A stretch of DNA of 32,804 bases from an uncultured Prevotella sp. (lineage in GTDB: Bacteria > Bacteroidota > Bacteroidia > Bacteroidales > Bacteroidaceae). The first letter of the stretch is position 1, and each line of letters opens with the position of its first letter. Location: contig CAMVSV010000027.1 of the NCBI GenBank assembly GCA_947170265.1, positions 1 to 32,804 on the forward strand. The letters are read 5' to 3'. Under the pieces are notes generated by a model. That model worked only from the letters and a program-made list of their open reading frames with translations, was not told where the DNA came from and searched no databases. This document shows positions 7,986 to 18,631 of the stretch, in pieces. The position numbers and the translations under genes were made by a program.

Positions 7986-8611
7986 TGATGAAAATGAAAA
8001 AGCTAATGACATTCTGTTTCGTGGCTACTATGTGGCTGTCTGCCAACGCACAGACGTTGAAGAAACAGGGGACGACAGCAGTTGGTGTTCTACCTGACAA
8101 CTGGACAGAAATGAGTGCCATTGGAGATATGAACTTTGACGGGACCGATGACATGGCACTCATAGCCTTTCCTGATGAAGACTCACAACAGCCGTTACTT
8201 GCAATATACTGGGGTAATGTTAATGGAGAGTTTACTCTGTGGAAAGTCTATGACGACGTATTCCAGGTCTTCGAAGAAGAGAATTCTTCTCCTGAATATC
8301 TAATATCCATAGCTCCTAACGGCACCATGCGGATAGACTTCAGTATGTGGCAGAGTGCCGGAAGTTGGCAGACTGGCACAGACAGTTATATCTTCAGATA
8401 CCAGCACGGTGACATTTTCCTTATAGGACAGGAGCACGACTCAATGATGCGCAATACTGGCAATGGAAAAAGAGTGAGTATCAACTACCTGACTCACAAG
8501 AAACAAACCACTCTCTATAACATCTCTGAAGAAAAGGACAGAAGTGTGAGATGGGAAAAGATACCAAGGCATCCTCTTAAACGCCTATCCGACTTTAAAC
8601 TGAATTATTAG
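7982..8611 (+). CDS. Secreted protein of unknown function
   Basis: The 209-residue product opens with a clear signal peptide (MKKLMTFCFVATMWLSANAQ, cleavage after ANA) and is exported to the periplasm or beyond. The mature part holds IGDMNFDGTDDMALIAF, a Ca-binding FG-GAP/VCBS-like blade signature (D-x-N-x-D-G-x-D-D), and otherwise beta-rich sequence. It is translationally coupled to the AmgK-RapZ gene (ATGA overlap), so it may sense or handle wall material, but this is inference. No enzyme motif was seen. Confidence 0.75.
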   Translation: MMMKMKKLMTFCFVATMWLSANAQTLKKQGTTAVGVLPDNWTEMSAIGDMNFDGTDDMALIAFPDEDSQQPLLAIYWGNVNGEFTLWKVYDDVFQVFEEENSSPEYLISIAPNGTMRIDFSMWQSAGSWQTGTDSYIFRYQHGDIFLIGQEHDSMMRNTGNGKRVSINYLTHKKQTTLYNISEEKDRSVRWEKIPRHPLKRLSDFKLNY

Positions 8612-8698
8612 TTGCAGTATTTCCTGCATTTTCGTCACTTTACTGCTTATAATATTTAATTCTTAATCCATACCAGGTAATTTTTTCCGAATTTTGTC

Positions 8699-8706
8699 TA
8701 AATTTG
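8699..8706 (+). promoter_or_regulatory. -7 box for the MurU-like gene
   Basis: TAAATTTG matches TAnnTTTG and ends only 4 bases before the ATG at 8711. The -33 region is poor. If used, the transcript would begin at or just inside the start codon, giving a second leaderless candidate in this window. Confidence 0.55.
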
Positions 8707-8710
8707 CAAC

Positions 8711-9526
8711 ATGAAACAAGCAATGATATTTGCAGCAGGATTGGGGACTCGTCTGAAACCAATCACTGATACTATGCCCAAGGCTCTTGTCAAGGTGGAC
8801 GGGGATCCTTTGCTTAAACATGTCGTCATCAGACTGAGAGATGCCGGATATACGCACATTGTGGTTAATGTGCACCATTTTGCCAATCAGATAATTGAAT
8901 ATCTAAGGGAAAACAACAATTTCGGAATTAATATTCTCATTTCTGACGAAACTGAAAAGCTGCTTGAAACAGGGGGAGGCATAAAAAAAGCCATACCTCT
9001 ATTCTGTGACGACAGTCCTGTGCTCATACATAATGTTGACATTCTCGGAAATGTTGACTATGGATGGTTCTCACGACAACACCTCAGCGACGAAGATGCA
9101 GTGTTGCTTGTCAGCCGCAGGAAGACACAGCGCTATCTGCTCTTCGACAATGCCATGAGACTCATGGGATGGATAAACATTGTGACGGGAGAGATAAAGA
9201 GTCCCTATGAATGGGTGAGAAACCCTGACGATGCCAGTCTGAGTATCGACGACTACACATTGACTGTTATGTGGGGAGGCAACACCACTACCCTGTTCTT
9301 GTATGCTTTCTCTGGTATACACTCATTGTCACCACGCTTGTTCCCGCTTATGGACAAGTTTCCGGAAAAGTTCCCCATAATGGACTTTTATCTTCAGACG
9401 TGCCACCGCACCAAGATTTATGGTTGTCAGCATGATAACCTTAAAATTCTTGACGTGGGAAAGATGGGCTCCATAGAACAGGCAGAACAGATGCTTAAAG
9501 GTCTCAGTGCAGACATTTCCAAATAA
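8711..9526 (+). CDS. MurU-like sugar-1-phosphate nucleotidyltransferase
   Basis: The N-terminus MKQAMIFAAGLGTRLKPITD is the nucleotidyltransferase signature (GxGTRxxP, residues 10-17), with the nucleotide-phosphate contacting lysine in MPKALVKVDG (K24). VLIHNVDILG near 105-114 supplies the metal-binding aspartate. Size (271) and closeness to the AmgK-like kinase point to MurU, which turns MurNAc-1-phosphate into UDP-MurNAc and so returns wall sugars to peptidoglycan synthesis. A mannose- or glucose-1-phosphate enzyme is the alternative. The start at 8711 keeps the first beta strand; starting at M5 would cut it. It ends 30 bases before the guaA start. Confidence 0.82.
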   Translation: MKQAMIFAAGLGTRLKPITDTMPKALVKVDGDPLLKHVVIRLRDAGYTHIVVNVHHFANQIIEYLRENNNFGINILISDETEKLLETGGGIKKAIPLFCDDSPVLIHNVDILGNVDYGWFSRQHLSDEDAVLLVSRRKTQRYLLFDNAMRLMGWINIVTGEIKSPYEWVRNPDDASLSIDDYTLTVMWGGNTTTLFLYAFSGIHSLSPRLFPLMDKFPEKFPIMDFYLQTCHRTKIYGCQHDNLKILDVGKMGSIEQAEQMLKGLSADISK

Positions 9527-9556
9527 ATGCTTAATCAAAAAAAAGATATATTATCC

Positions 9557-11164
9557 ATGCAACAGAAAATCATTATTCTTGATTTCGGTTCTCAAACCAC
9601 ACAACTCATAGGACGCAGAGTGAGAGAGCTTGACACCTTCTGTGAGATTGTACCCTACAACAAGTTTCCCAAGGGAGACGAGTCGGTGATAGGAGTAATA
9701 CTGAGCGGTTCTCCGTTCAGCGTTCACGATCCCGAGGCTTTTCAGGTAGACCTCAACCAGTTTGTTGGCAAGGTGCCTGTTCTCGGTATCTGCTATGGCG
9801 CACAGTTTATCAGTCATACTCTTGGAGGCAAGGTGGAGAAGTCGGACAGTCGTGAGTACGGGCGTGCCCACTTGCAGTATATCAACAAGGAGAATCCTCT
9901 TTTCAGAGGCTTCAACGACAATTCGCAGGTGTGGATGAGCCACGGCGACACCATCACAGCCATTCCCGGCGGTTTCGAGGTAATTGGTTCCACGGCAGAT
10001 GTGAAATATGCAGCCTATTCCAATGGTAAGGATATCTGGGCTGTACAGTTCCACCCCGAGGTGTTCCACTCATTGCAAGGCACCCAGCTTCTTCGCAACT
10101 TTGTTGTTGACATCTGCGGTTCCCGTCAAGACTGGAGTGCAGCCTCCTTTGTTGACACCACAGTAGCCGAGCTCAGGGAGCAGATTGGCAATGACCGTGT
10201 CATTCTTGGACTATCCGGCGGAGTAGACTCCAGTGTCGCTGCCGTATTGTTGAACAAAGCTATCGGCAACCGTCTCACATGTATATTCGTTGACCACGGT
10301 ATGCTTCGCAAGAACGAGTTCCAGCAGGTCATGGATGACTATAAGGTGCTCGGACTCAACGTTATCGGTGTTGACGCATCGGAAAAGTTCTTCTCAGACC
10401 TTGCAGGAGTCACCGACCCTGAGCAGAAGCGTAAGATTATAGGTCGCGATTTCGTTGAAGTGTTCAATGCTGAGGCACGCAAGATTACAGATGCCCGTTG
10501 GCTTGCACAGGGCACTATCTACCCCGATCGTATAGAGTCACTAAACATAACGGGTAAGGTTATCAAGAGCCATCACAACGTTGGAGGACTGCCAAAAGAA
10601 ATGAACCTACAGCTTTGTGAGCCCTTGAAGTGGCTGTTCAAGGACGAGGTACGTCGAGTTGGAAGACAGATGGGCATGCCTGAGCACCTCATCACCCGTC
10701 ATCCTTTCCCCGGTCCCGGACTCGCCGTTCGCATCCTTGGCGACATAACCCCAGAGAAGGTACGCATACTTCAGGATGCTGATGACATATATATCCGAGG
10801 ACTGCGCGATTACAAAGTGAAACTCTCTGGCGAGGAAGCAAGACGTGTACTTGCCGCCGGTGTTCCAGCACAGATGCAAGATGGTGAGATAGAGGTGTCA
10901 CTCTATGATCAGATATGGCAGGCTGGAGCCGTGTTGCTCTCAACGGTACGCAGTGTTGGTGTGATGGGAGACGAACGCACCTATGAGAATCCCATCGCTC
11001 TCAGAGCCGTTACCAGTACCGATGCCATGACTGCCGACTGGGCACACCTACCCTATGACTTTCTTGCTAAGGTGTCAAACGAAATAATAAATAAGGTGAA
11101 AGGGGTCAACAGAGTGTGCTACGACATCTCGTCAAAACCACCATCGACAATTGAGTGGGAGTAG
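9557..11164 (+). CDS. guaA: GMP synthase, glutamine-hydrolysing
   Basis: GuaA converts XMP to GMP using ATP and glutamine. Residues 1-195 are the class I amidotransferase: [12 protein letters not shown], nucleophile Cys in LGICYGAQ (about residue 79), and His/Glu in VQFHPEV. Then comes the ATP pyrophosphatase with PP-loop [13 protein letters not shown] (about 216-228), and the dimerisation domain with [13 protein letters not shown], ending KPPSTIEWE as in all GuaA. I place the start at ATG 9557 ([13 protein letters not shown]), typical for the family, not at 9527. It probably reads through from the MurU-like gene 30 bases upstream. The 535 residues are complete. Confidence 0.97.
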   Translation: MQQKIIILDFGSQTTQLIGRRVRELDTFCEIVPYNKFPKGDESVIGVILSGSPFSVHDPEAFQVDLNQFVGKVPVLGICYGAQFISHTLGGKVEKSDSREYGRAHLQYINKENPLFRGFNDNSQVWMSHGDTITAIPGGFEVIGSTADVKYAAYSNGKDIWAVQFHPEVFHSLQGTQLLRNFVVDICGSRQDWSAASFVDTTVAELREQIGNDRVILGLSGGVDSSVAAVLLNKAIGNRLTCIFVDHGMLRKNEFQQVMDDYKVLGLNVIGVDASEKFFSDLAGVTDPEQKRKIIGRDFVEVFNAEARKITDARWLAQGTIYPDRIESLNITGKVIKSHHNVGGLPKEMNLQLCEPLKWLFKDEVRRVGRQMGMPEHLITRHPFPGPGLAVRILGDITPEKVRILQDADDIYIRGLRDYKVKLSGEEARRVLAAGVPAQMQDGEIEVSLYDQIWQAGAVLLSTVRSVGVMGDERTYENPIALRAVTSTDAMTADWAHLPYDFLAKVSNEIINKVKGVNRVCYDISSKPPSTIEWE

Positions 11165-11201
11165 AATTTGAAGAGTCTCGTGGCGAAAAACCAGTAAAGC
11201 C

Positions 11202-12149
11202 ATGTCAATGAAAACCATATTCAAACTGTCCTACCCCACAACTCTTGTGGTTATGGCTATTATCATAGTTTTGTTGTCGGCATGTAATAAGAAACAAGAG
11301 TTTCAACAGTCGGCATACTATTGGAGTACCGTGTTTTCACTTGACTCAACGCAGCTGTCATTTCTCAAGCAAAACAGCATTGACCGGTTATATATAAGGT
11401 ATTTCGATGTTGTAAACAATCCTGACGGCTCATCTATTCCAAATGCCACCTTGCGTTTTCTCTCGCAGGTTCCTGATAATATTGAGGTTGTCCCTACCGT
11501 ATATATTCTTAATGAGTGTATGTCTCACGGTAGTGACAACCTCGATTCTCTTGTGCTTCATCGTATACTTCAAATGAATCAAACCCATGACATTGCCGGA
11601 GTGAAGGAGATACAGATTGATTGCGACTGGACTATAAACACTCGAGACAACTTCTTCAACTTCCTAAAAAAGATTGTCAATCGTGCAAGGAAACACAATA
11701 TTGCAGTCTCTGCAACCATAAGACTCCACCAGCTATCACAACCTGTACCACCTGTGGAAAGAGGAACACTTATGGTCTATAACACCGGTGATATAACAAA
11801 ACTCAATTCAAGAAATCCCATTCTTGACATGAGAGATGTGAAACCATACTTGAAGAACCTTCGAAGCTATAATCTATCAATGAATGTAGCCTATCCCGTG
11901 TTTGCATGGAAGGTTGTGTTTCGCAATGGAAAGTATGTTGGTATAATACATTCCGACGATGACATGCCTATCTTCCCTTCCGATACTATCATTGAGCAGT
12001 CGGTAGCGCTTGACGAGATAGTTAAAGTGAAGCATGCTATAAACAAACTTCGTCCGGAAATCAACAACGACATTATACTTTTCGACATTAGCCAGTCAAA
12101 TATAAAAAGGATAAATAAATACCACTATGAAAAAATCTATAATCATTAG
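11202..12149 (+). CDS. Lipoprotein with a possible TIM-barrel domain
   Basis: The N-terminus has a type II signal with lipobox LLSAC (Cys28), so the protein is lipid-anchored in the cell envelope. The core VKEIQIDCDWT..., then AVSATIRLHQLSQPVPP and GTLMVYNTGDI look like successive strands of a (beta/alpha)8 barrel; IQIDCDW recalls the QIDYD motif of DUF3142-like putative glycoside-hydrolase barrels. That link is by eye only. It overlaps the next gene by 23 bases, and the two appear to be an operon following guaA (37-base gap). Function unknown. Confidence 0.75.
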   Translation: MSMKTIFKLSYPTTLVVMAIIIVLLSACNKKQEFQQSAYYWSTVFSLDSTQLSFLKQNSIDRLYIRYFDVVNNPDGSSIPNATLRFLSQVPDNIEVVPTVYILNECMSHGSDNLDSLVLHRILQMNQTHDIAGVKEIQIDCDWTINTRDNFFNFLKKIVNRARKHNIAVSATIRLHQLSQPVPPVERGTLMVYNTGDITKLNSRNPILDMRDVKPYLKNLRSYNLSMNVAYPVFAWKVVFRNGKYVGIIHSDDDMPIFPSDTIIEQSVALDEIVKVKHAINKLRPEINNDIILFDISQSNIKRINKYHYEKIYNH

Positions 12150-14265
12150 TTTGCTTTTTGCAGCATTTTCCATAAATGCCTTTGCATGCGGAGGTGGAAT
12201 GTGGACCTACAACTATTATCTTTTCAGTGTATTCAACAGAGAAAACTTCAATAGCGATCTTTTTAAGAGTCGTTTGGACAAATGCTGGCAAGAATACACA
12301 AATTCACAAGTAGACTCTTGGCAATGGAATGAAGAAAAGATTTGTGAAATTGCCAAGCAACGCAATGATACTGAAATGTTGGAGTACATAGATGAGTTGC
12401 TTAAATATCTCAAGATAAGCGACGAAATTGGGGAGACATGGGACTATCCCACAAAAGAGCAGCTCCAGCAGCGGAAAACAACGCTTAACGACATGATCCG
12501 TCAGGCAGAAGCTTATTCTGGTACACGACTAAAACCGCAATGGGCATTGCTCAAGATGCGTGCCAATATGCTTCTCGGCACCAATGAGGGTAATATAGAA
12601 TTTTGGAACAATGTTGCTGAGGCTATGCCACAAAGTGTTTATCGTGACATGATGGAAAATATATATGCGGGAGCTCTCATGAAGACAGGACAGAGGACAC
12701 AAGCATGTAACATATTCTCTTCACAGGGTGACTTGCTCAGCATGAAATGGGCTATGAGGAAATTTAGGAGTGTAGAGGGTATTCAGCTTATATACAATCA
12801 GAATCCCAATATGCCAACACTAAACTATCTCGTACAAGATTTTGTAAATAACACTCAAGAGACACTTGACAGTAATATAGATGATGATAATGAAGAAAAT
12901 CTCTCAGAATGGTTTGAGTATATTGATGCAAGAATTGTGAAATACCCCGATGTGATGAGGTTTATCAACTTTGCCAACGATGTGATTAAGGAAGGTAAAA
13001 CCTCTAACCCTGCGTTGTGGAAAGCTGCCATCGGAGAATTGCAATATCTTTATGGCAACTACGATAAAGCCTACGACATACTCAATGAAGCTACAACGCT
13101 CAGCGGCACCCAACGTATGAAAGACAATGCACGCGCCATACGTCTTGTGGCATCGGTGAGGAGTAAGATGTTCAAATCAAAGAAATATGACAAATGGGTG
13201 GTGGATGAGATGAAGTGGCTATGTGAGAAAGTTCACCAGGAAGGAAACATATACAATCATTATGCTGAAGTTATGTCACGTTTTCTTCACAACGAGCTTG
13301 CACCAAGATATATGGCTGAGGGAAAAAAGGAACTTGCAGCAGCTCTTCTCTCACTCAGCGAAAAACCTGAGGATCTGTATGGTAAGTGGGTTTCTAAGGA
13401 CTATGATGCCTTTGATGATAACTCATGGAACCCCAACTACTCTACTGAGCTCTTTACCCAGCTTGACAAGATGAGTGCCGACGAGATTCTCTCATTCATG
13501 AAATGGACAAAATCCAAGCCAAGTGGCGAATTGGAGAAATGGGCACGAAAAGCCATCGTTGTTGATGATGAATATTACTACGACATAATAGGCACGCACT
13601 ATATGGCAGAAGGTCGTTTTAGTGATGCCATCCCTATGCTCGAACATGTCACGCCACAGTTCATGCAAAATCAGAACATTAGCTATCTGCTTGCCAACCG
13701 TGACTACACATTTCCACGATGGATGGGAAGGCAACGTACACCAAAGGGCGTGTCAGATGAAGGATGTCAGCTTGCCAAGCTCACTTACAATCCAAAATTA
13801 AGGTTTTGCAAAGAAATAGTTGAGCTTGAAACAAGATTCTTTACCGCCCGTAAGGACATCCGTGAAAGTATTGCCTATGATCTTGCAACGAGATACTATC
13901 AAGCCTCACCTTGGGGTGACTGTTGGTATCTCACACACTATTCATGGAGTAGCAATCAAGAGCTCAATACTGGTGAAGCTGATTTTGTAGATAAAGCCAT
14001 GACATATCTTGAAACCAGCTCTCAGAGTTATGACAAAGAACTAAAACGCAATAGTCTCTACGCTCTTGCATTCATTCCCAAAGACTCATGGTGTAATATG
14101 GAATATAATTGGAAGACAGACTCATATCTCTATACCCCCATACCATATTCCCGCCAATATATTGCATTTGAGAATCTTGACCGCTTCCTTTCTGATAACC
14201 CGCAACTCAACACCACATGGATTACAAAATGCGATGTGTTGAAGAAATTCAGACAATATAAATAG
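12127..14265 (+). CDS. Large exported helical-repeat protein
   Basis: The 712-residue product has a signal peptide (MKKSIIISLLFAAFSINAFA) followed directly by CGGG. The cysteine at +1 allows either simple cleavage after AFA or lipidation, though the lipobox is weak. The rest is almost all alpha-helical, with pairs of helices resembling TPR/Sel1 units, for example GNYDKAYDILNEATTLSG and EGRFSDAIPMLEHVTP. A conserved-looking start ACGGGMWTYNYYLFSVF suggests an undescribed Bacteroidales family. It overlaps the lipoprotein gene by 23 bases, so the two are probably made together and may work as an envelope complex. A strong terminator follows. Confidence 0.75.
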   Translation: MKKSIIISLLFAAFSINAFACGGGMWTYNYYLFSVFNRENFNSDLFKSRLDKCWQEYTNSQVDSWQWNEEKICEIAKQRNDTEMLEYIDELLKYLKISDEIGETWDYPTKEQLQQRKTTLNDMIRQAEAYSGTRLKPQWALLKMRANMLLGTNEGNIEFWNNVAEAMPQSVYRDMMENIYAGALMKTGQRTQACNIFSSQGDLLSMKWAMRKFRSVEGIQLIYNQNPNMPTLNYLVQDFVNNTQETLDSNIDDDNEENLSEWFEYIDARIVKYPDVMRFINFANDVIKEGKTSNPALWKAAIGELQYLYGNYDKAYDILNEATTLSGTQRMKDNARAIRLVASVRSKMFKSKKYDKWVVDEMKWLCEKVHQEGNIYNHYAEVMSRFLHNELAPRYMAEGKKELAAALLSLSEKPEDLYGKWVSKDYDAFDDNSWNPNYSTELFTQLDKMSADEILSFMKWTKSKPSGELEKWARKAIVVDDEYYYDIIGTHYMAEGRFSDAIPMLEHVTPQFMQNQNISYLLANRDYTFPRWMGRQRTPKGVSDEGCQLAKLTYNPKLRFCKEIVELETRFFTARKDIRESIAYDLATRYYQASPWGDCWYLTHYSWSSNQELNTGEADFVDKAMTYLETSSQSYDKELKRNSLYALAFIPKDSWCNMEYNWKTDSYLYTPIPYSRQYIAFENLDRFLSDNPQLNTTWITKCDVLKKFRQYK

Positions 14266-14290
14266 CAATCAACGGAATTATGAAACAATT

Positions 14291-14323
14291 AGCTGCTTGC
14301 CAAATAAAGCAAGCAGCTTTTTT
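14291..14323 (+). terminator. Perfect terminator after the helical-repeat gene
   Basis: AGCTGCTTGC (14291-14300) pairs over 10 bases with GCAAGCAGCT (14309-14318), loop of 8, then a run of T to 14323. It ends the guaA/lipoprotein transcript. Confidence 0.92.
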
Positions 14324-14474
14324 AATGCCATATTTACTTATGTGTCGACTTTGATTGCCAAGAACCAATACACAAATGAATGAAATACAGAGCAAAAGAA
14401 CTGTTTTTAATAAACCAATAGTAAAAGTAATAGAGAAAAGCAAGCATTTCTTTTACATTTCACTCGTTTTTTCG

Positions 14475-14482
14475 TAACTTTG
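14475..14482 (+). promoter_or_regulatory. secA promoter -7 box
   Basis: TAACTTTG fits TAnnTTTG. A weak -33 (TTTT at 14451-14454) lies 20 bases upstream. A TTG at 14480 inside this box opens the secA frame early but cannot be the start, as it would lie upstream of transcription. Confidence 0.75.
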
Positions 14483-14527
14483 CAAACTATTATAAATAAT
14501 ATAAAGAAAACAAAGAATACAACAGAT

Positions 14528-17500
14528 ATGAACTTGAACAAATTCTTAAAATCACTCTTTGGCGACAAATCAACAAGAGACATGAAACTCATTCAGCCAT
14601 TCGTTGACAAAGTGAAAGCTGCTTACCCAGAGATAAAATTACTTTCCAACGATGAGCTAAGGGCCAAAACCAAAGAAATACAAAAGTATGTCCAGGAATA
14701 TGCACGCGAAGAACAGGAGCAAATAGAGAAACTTAAATCTTCAATAGAGGATACACCAATTGATGAGCGTGAACCAATATTCCATCAGATAGACAAGCTT
14801 GATAAAGAGGCATTGGATAAATACGAGGAGGCTCTTAATGAAGTGATGCCCGTGGCTTTCAGCATCGTGAAGGAAACGGCACGACGTTTTGCTGAAAACG
14901 AGGAAACTATAGTGACAGCTACCGATTTTGACCGTGAGTTGGCTGCAGATCCGAAGAAGGACTTTATTACCATTGATGGTGACAAGGCGATATATCACAA
15001 TCATTGGACTGCCGGCGGCAACGACCTAAAATGGGAGATGGTGCATTATGACGTTCAGCTATTCGGTGGTACAGTGCTTCACCAAGGCAAGATAGCAGAA
15101 ATGGCAACGGGTGAAGGAAAAACGCTCGTGGCTACTCTACCCGTGTTTCTCAATGCACTGACAGGTAACGGCGTACATGTGGTTACGGTAAACGACTATC
15201 TTGCAAAACGTGACTCAGAGTGGATGGGACCGCTCTATATGTTTAACGGATTGTCAGTTGACTGCATAGATAAGCACAGACCAAACTCTGAGGAAAGGCG
15301 TAAGGCTTATCAAGCCGATATCACCTTTGGTACAAACAATGAATTTGGCTTTGACTATCTGCGCGACAATATGGCAATATCACCAGCTGACCTTGTTCAG
15401 CGTCGACACAACTATGCCATTGTCGACGAGGTTGACTCCGTGCTCATTGATGATGCGCGTACACCGTTGATTATATCCGGTCCAGTGCCAAAAGGTGATG
15501 ACCAGATGTTTGAGGAATATCAACCATTGGTGGAACGTCTCGTTGGAGTGCAGCGACAACTGGCAACAAAGTATCTTGCCGATGCAAAGCAGCTGATACA
15601 GAAAGGACAGGAGACAAATGATCAGAAGACATTGGACGAGGGATTTTTGGCACTCTATCGCTCGTTTAAGTGTCTGCCTAAGAACAAGCCGCTGATTAAA
15701 TACCTCTCAGAAGACGGAATTAAGGCAGGAATGCTAAAGACAGAAGAGTATTACATGGCAAACAATAACCGTGAGATGCCAAAGGCTGTGGAACCACTCT
15801 ATTTCGTTGTGGATGAGAAATTAAACTCATGTGACCTTACCGACAAAGGTACGGCATGGCTCGCAAACCAAGTTAACGACGATGAACTGTTTGTTCTTCC
15901 AGATATAACCAGTCAACTTTCCGAACTGGAAGCTGATACAAAGCTGTCAGATGAGGAAAGACTTAATAAGAAAGACGAACTCCTCAATCACTATGGAGTT
16001 CAAAGCGAACGAGTGCACACCTTACAACAGTTACTGAAAGCCTACTGCATGTTTAACAAAGACGATGAATATGTGGTGATTGACGGTGAGGTGAAAATTG
16101 TTGACGAGCAAACGGGACGTATCATGGAGGGACGCCGTTGGAGTGACGGCCTTCATCAGGCTGTGGAAGCCAAGGAGCATGTAAAAGTGGAAGCAGCCAC
16201 TCAGACCTATGCTACTATAACCCTTCAGAACTATTTCCGCATGTATCACAAGCTGGCTGGCATGACAGGTACTGCAAGTACAGAAGCCGGTGAGTTCTGG
16301 GATATTTATAAACTCGATGTGGTGGAAATTCCAACCAACCGTCCGGTAATACGCAAGGACCTTGATGATAGGGTTTACAAGACAGCCCGAGAGAAATATA
16401 ATGCGGTGATAGATGAGATTGTAAAGATGAGAGAGAGTGGACGTCCATGTCTTGTGGGTACCACCTCTGTGGAAATATCCGAATTGCTCAGCCGCATGCT
16501 CAAACTTAGGAACATACCTCACAATGTACTGAATGCCAAGCTACACCAAAAAGAAGCTGACATCGTGGCAGAAGCCGGACGTAGCGTAAATGGACTGGGA
16601 GCTGTGACTATAGCGACCAATATGGCTGGTCGTGGTACAGATATTAAGCTCACCGATGAGGTGAAGGCTGCCGGAGGACTGGCAATTATAGGTACAGAGC
16701 GACATGAGAGCCGACGAGTGGATAGACAGCTGCGTGGACGTGCAGGTCGTCAAGGTGACCCAGGATCTTCAGTATTCTATGTGTCACTTGAAGACAAGCT
16801 GATGCGTCTGTTTGCTTCTGAGCGAATAGCTGCTGTAATGGATAAGCTTGGTCTTGAGGAAGGCGAGGTTATCGAACATCCTTGGATATCCAAGAGCATT
16901 GAAAGGGCGCAAAAGAAAGTAGAGGAAAACAATTTCGGAATACGTAAGCGACTGCTTGAGTATGATGATGTGATGAATAAACAGCGTACTGTTATTTATG
17001 AGAAACGTCGTCATGCACTGATGGGCGAACGCATTGGTATGGACATTGCCAATGTGATTTGGGATAGAGTTGTTGCTATTATAGACAATAACGACTATCA
17101 AGGATGCAAAGAGGAATTTGTAAAAGTGCTCGCAATGGAGTGTCCTTTTGACGAGAATGAATTTATTAATGGCAACAGGGAACAAATGCATGAGCGTTCG
17201 TTCCAGATGGCTATGGATAATTTCAAGCGCAAGACAGATCGTATACAGACCGTTGCTAACCCCATAATAAAGAAGGTATATGAAGAACAGGGTGCTGTAT
17301 ATGAAAGGATTGTGGTTCCTGTGAGTGACGGCAAACGAATATATAACATTCCATGCGATTTGAAAGAGGCGTATGACAGCGAATCAAAATCTGTCGTAAA
17401 GCAGTTTGAGAAGGTTATTATGCTACACCTTATCGATGATAATTGGAAAGAAAACCTCAGGCAACTTGACGAGTTGCGCCACAGTGTGCAAAATGCTTCA

Positions 17501-17860
17501 TATGAACAGAAAGACCCGTTGCTCATATTTAAACTTGAAAGTGTAAAACTATGGGACAATATGATTAACGACATGAATAACCGTACAGCATCTATACTCA
17601 TGAGAGGACAGATACCGGAGATTCAGCAGGATAATGTTCAAGAAGCTGCACCAGAAGAGAGGTCACAGAGATATAACGAACAAAAAGACGACCTCACAGA
17701 CCCAGGACAGAAAGCTGCAGCTCAACAAGATACGCGTGAGGGTGCACGTCAGGTTAACCACACACCAGTTATAAAAGACAAGATGCCAAGACCTAACGAT
17801 CCGTGTCCATGTGGAAGTGGCAAGAAATTTAAACAATGTCATGGCAAAAACCTAAGATAG
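14528..17860 (+). CDS. secA: Preprotein translocase ATPase SecA
   Basis: SecA drives proteins through the SecYEG channel with ATP. The Walker A is [11 protein letters not shown] (about residue 191) and Walker B/DEAD region [17 protein letters not shown]; helicase-type motif VI is visible as [14 protein letters not shown]. The C-terminus carries the zinc site [15 protein letters not shown] that binds SecB or ribosomes. At 1110 residues it is longer than the 900 of E. coli because of a charged insertion between the nucleotide domains, typical of Bacteroidetes SecA. ATG 14528 ([12 protein letters not shown]) is the start: the earlier TTG at 14480 lies in the promoter. An ABC ATPase gene begins 7 bases after the stop. 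Confidence 0.97.
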   Translation: MNLNKFLKSLFGDKSTRDMKLIQPFVDKVKAAYPEIKLLSNDELRAKTKEIQKYVQEYAREEQEQIEKLKSSIEDTPIDEREPIFHQIDKLDKEALDKYEEALNEVMPVAFSIVKETARRFAENEETIVTATDFDRELAADPKKDFITIDGDKAIYHNHWTAGGNDLKWEMVHYDVQLFGGTVLHQGKIAEMATGEGKTLVATLPVFLNALTGNGVHVVTVNDYLAKRDSEWMGPLYMFNGLSVDCIDKHRPNSEERRKAYQADITFGTNNEFGFDYLRDNMAISPADLVQRRHNYAIVDEVDSVLIDDARTPLIISGPVPKGDDQMFEEYQPLVERLVGVQRQLATKYLADAKQLIQKGQETNDQKTLDEGFLALYRSFKCLPKNKPLIKYLSEDGIKAGMLKTEEYYMANNNREMPKAVEPLYFVVDEKLNSCDLTDKGTAWLANQVNDDELFVLPDITSQLSELEADTKLSDEERLNKKDELLNHYGVQSERVHTLQQLLKAYCMFNKDDEYVVIDGEVKIVDEQTGRIMEGRRWSDGLHQAVEAKEHVKVEAATQTYATITLQNYFRMYHKLAGMTGTASTEAGEFWDIYKLDVVEIPTNRPVIRKDLDDRVYKTAREKYNAVIDEIVKMRESGRPCLVGTTSVEISELLSRMLKLRNIPHNVLNAKLHQKEADIVAEAGRSVNGLGAVTIATNMAGRGTDIKLTDEVKAAGGLAIIGTERHESRRVDRQLRGRAGRQGDPGSSVFYVSLEDKLMRLFASERIAAVMDKLGLEEGEVIEHPWISKSIERAQKKVEENNFGIRKRLLEYDDVMNKQRTVIYEKRRHALMGERIGMDIANVIWDRVVAIIDNNDYQGCKEEFVKVLAMECPFDENEFINGNREQMHERSFQMAMDNFKRKTDRIQTVANPIIKKVYEEQGAVYERIVVPVSDGKRIYNIPCDLKEAYDSESKSVVKQFEKVIMLHLIDDNWKENLRQLDELRHSVQNASYEQKDPLLIFKLESVKLWDNMINDMNNRTASILMRGQIPEIQQDNVQEAAPEERSQRYNEQKDDLTDPGQKAAAQQDTREGARQVNHTPVIKDKMPRPNDPCPCGSGKKFKQCHGKNLR

Positions 17861-17867
17861 ATTTGTA

Positions 17868-18611
17868 ATGGTTGACATACACATCAAACAATTATTAAAG
17901 AAATTCGGGGACAAGACGGCAGTCTTCATCCCCGAATATCATATAAGGCAAGGCGAAATACTGGGTCTTGTTGGTAACAATGGTGCAGGGAAGACAACAT
18001 TTTTTAGATTATTGTTGGATTTGATTAAGGCTGACGATGGTTTGATAGAGATGGAATACAGCTGTAAAAATGATGAAGAAAAATGCTGTAACAAACGTAT
18101 TGTACCATCTCAATCGGAAGATTGGAAATTATTTACCGGCGCATATATTGACGATGGTTTTCTTATTGATTTCCTTACACCTGAAGAGTACTTTGCTTTC
18201 ATAGCTACAATTAATGGAATGAAAAAAGAGTCAAAGGACAACGTACTTGCTTTCTTTCAGCCTTTAATGAATGGGGAAATACTGGGTCAAGGTAAATATA
18301 TAAGGAATTTTTCAGCAGGAAACAAGCAGAAAATAGGAATTATTTCTGCATTCATTCATCAACCACAGCTTGTGATACTTGACGAACCATTCAACTTCCT
18401 TGATCCAAAATCACAAAACATGCTGAAAAAGTTGATAACGGAATATCATGATGCCACAAAAGCTACGATAATTATATCGAGCCATAATTTGCAACATACC
18501 ATTGATATTTCAATGAGGATAGCACTCATGGAAGACGGTGCCATAATAAAAGACTTGAATAATGATAATGAAACAGTGACGCAAGAGTTACAGAGTTACT
18601 TTGAGGTATGA
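17868..18611 (+). CDS. ABC transporter ATPase subunit without a nearby permease
   Basis: The 247 residues form one complete ABC nucleotide-binding domain: Walker A GLVGNNGAGKTTFF (about 36-49), a signature loop degenerated to NFSAGNKQKIGI, Walker B LVILDEPFNFLDP and the switch histidine in ISSHN. The layout is that of the ABC-2 type exporter ATPases. No membrane partner follows: the next gene is on the other strand. In related genomes such ATPases usually sit beside a permease, so the partner is elsewhere or lost. The start is 7 bases past secA, so it is probably co-transcribed with it. Confidence 0.85.
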   Translation: MVDIHIKQLLKKFGDKTAVFIPEYHIRQGEILGLVGNNGAGKTTFFRLLLDLIKADDGLIEMEYSCKNDEEKCCNKRIVPSQSEDWKLFTGAYIDDGFLIDFLTPEEYFAFIATINGMKKESKDNVLAFFQPLMNGEILGQGKYIRNFSAGNKQKIGIISAFIHQPQLVILDEPFNFLDPKSQNMLKKLITEYHDATKATIIISSHNLQHTIDISMRIALMEDGAIIKDLNNDNETVTQELQSYFEV

Positions 18612-18631
18612 GAAGTCTGGAATAAAAGAAA

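Noticed and set aside
8612..8640. Hairpin TGCAG/CTGCA followed by TTTT as a terminator
   Set aside because: Only five base pairs; too weak to call, though it could slow transcription before the promoter at 8699.
9527..9556. Upstream start for guaA at 9527
   Set aside because: It adds ten residues before the invariant GuaA N-terminus; [13 protein letters not shown] at 9557 fits the family.
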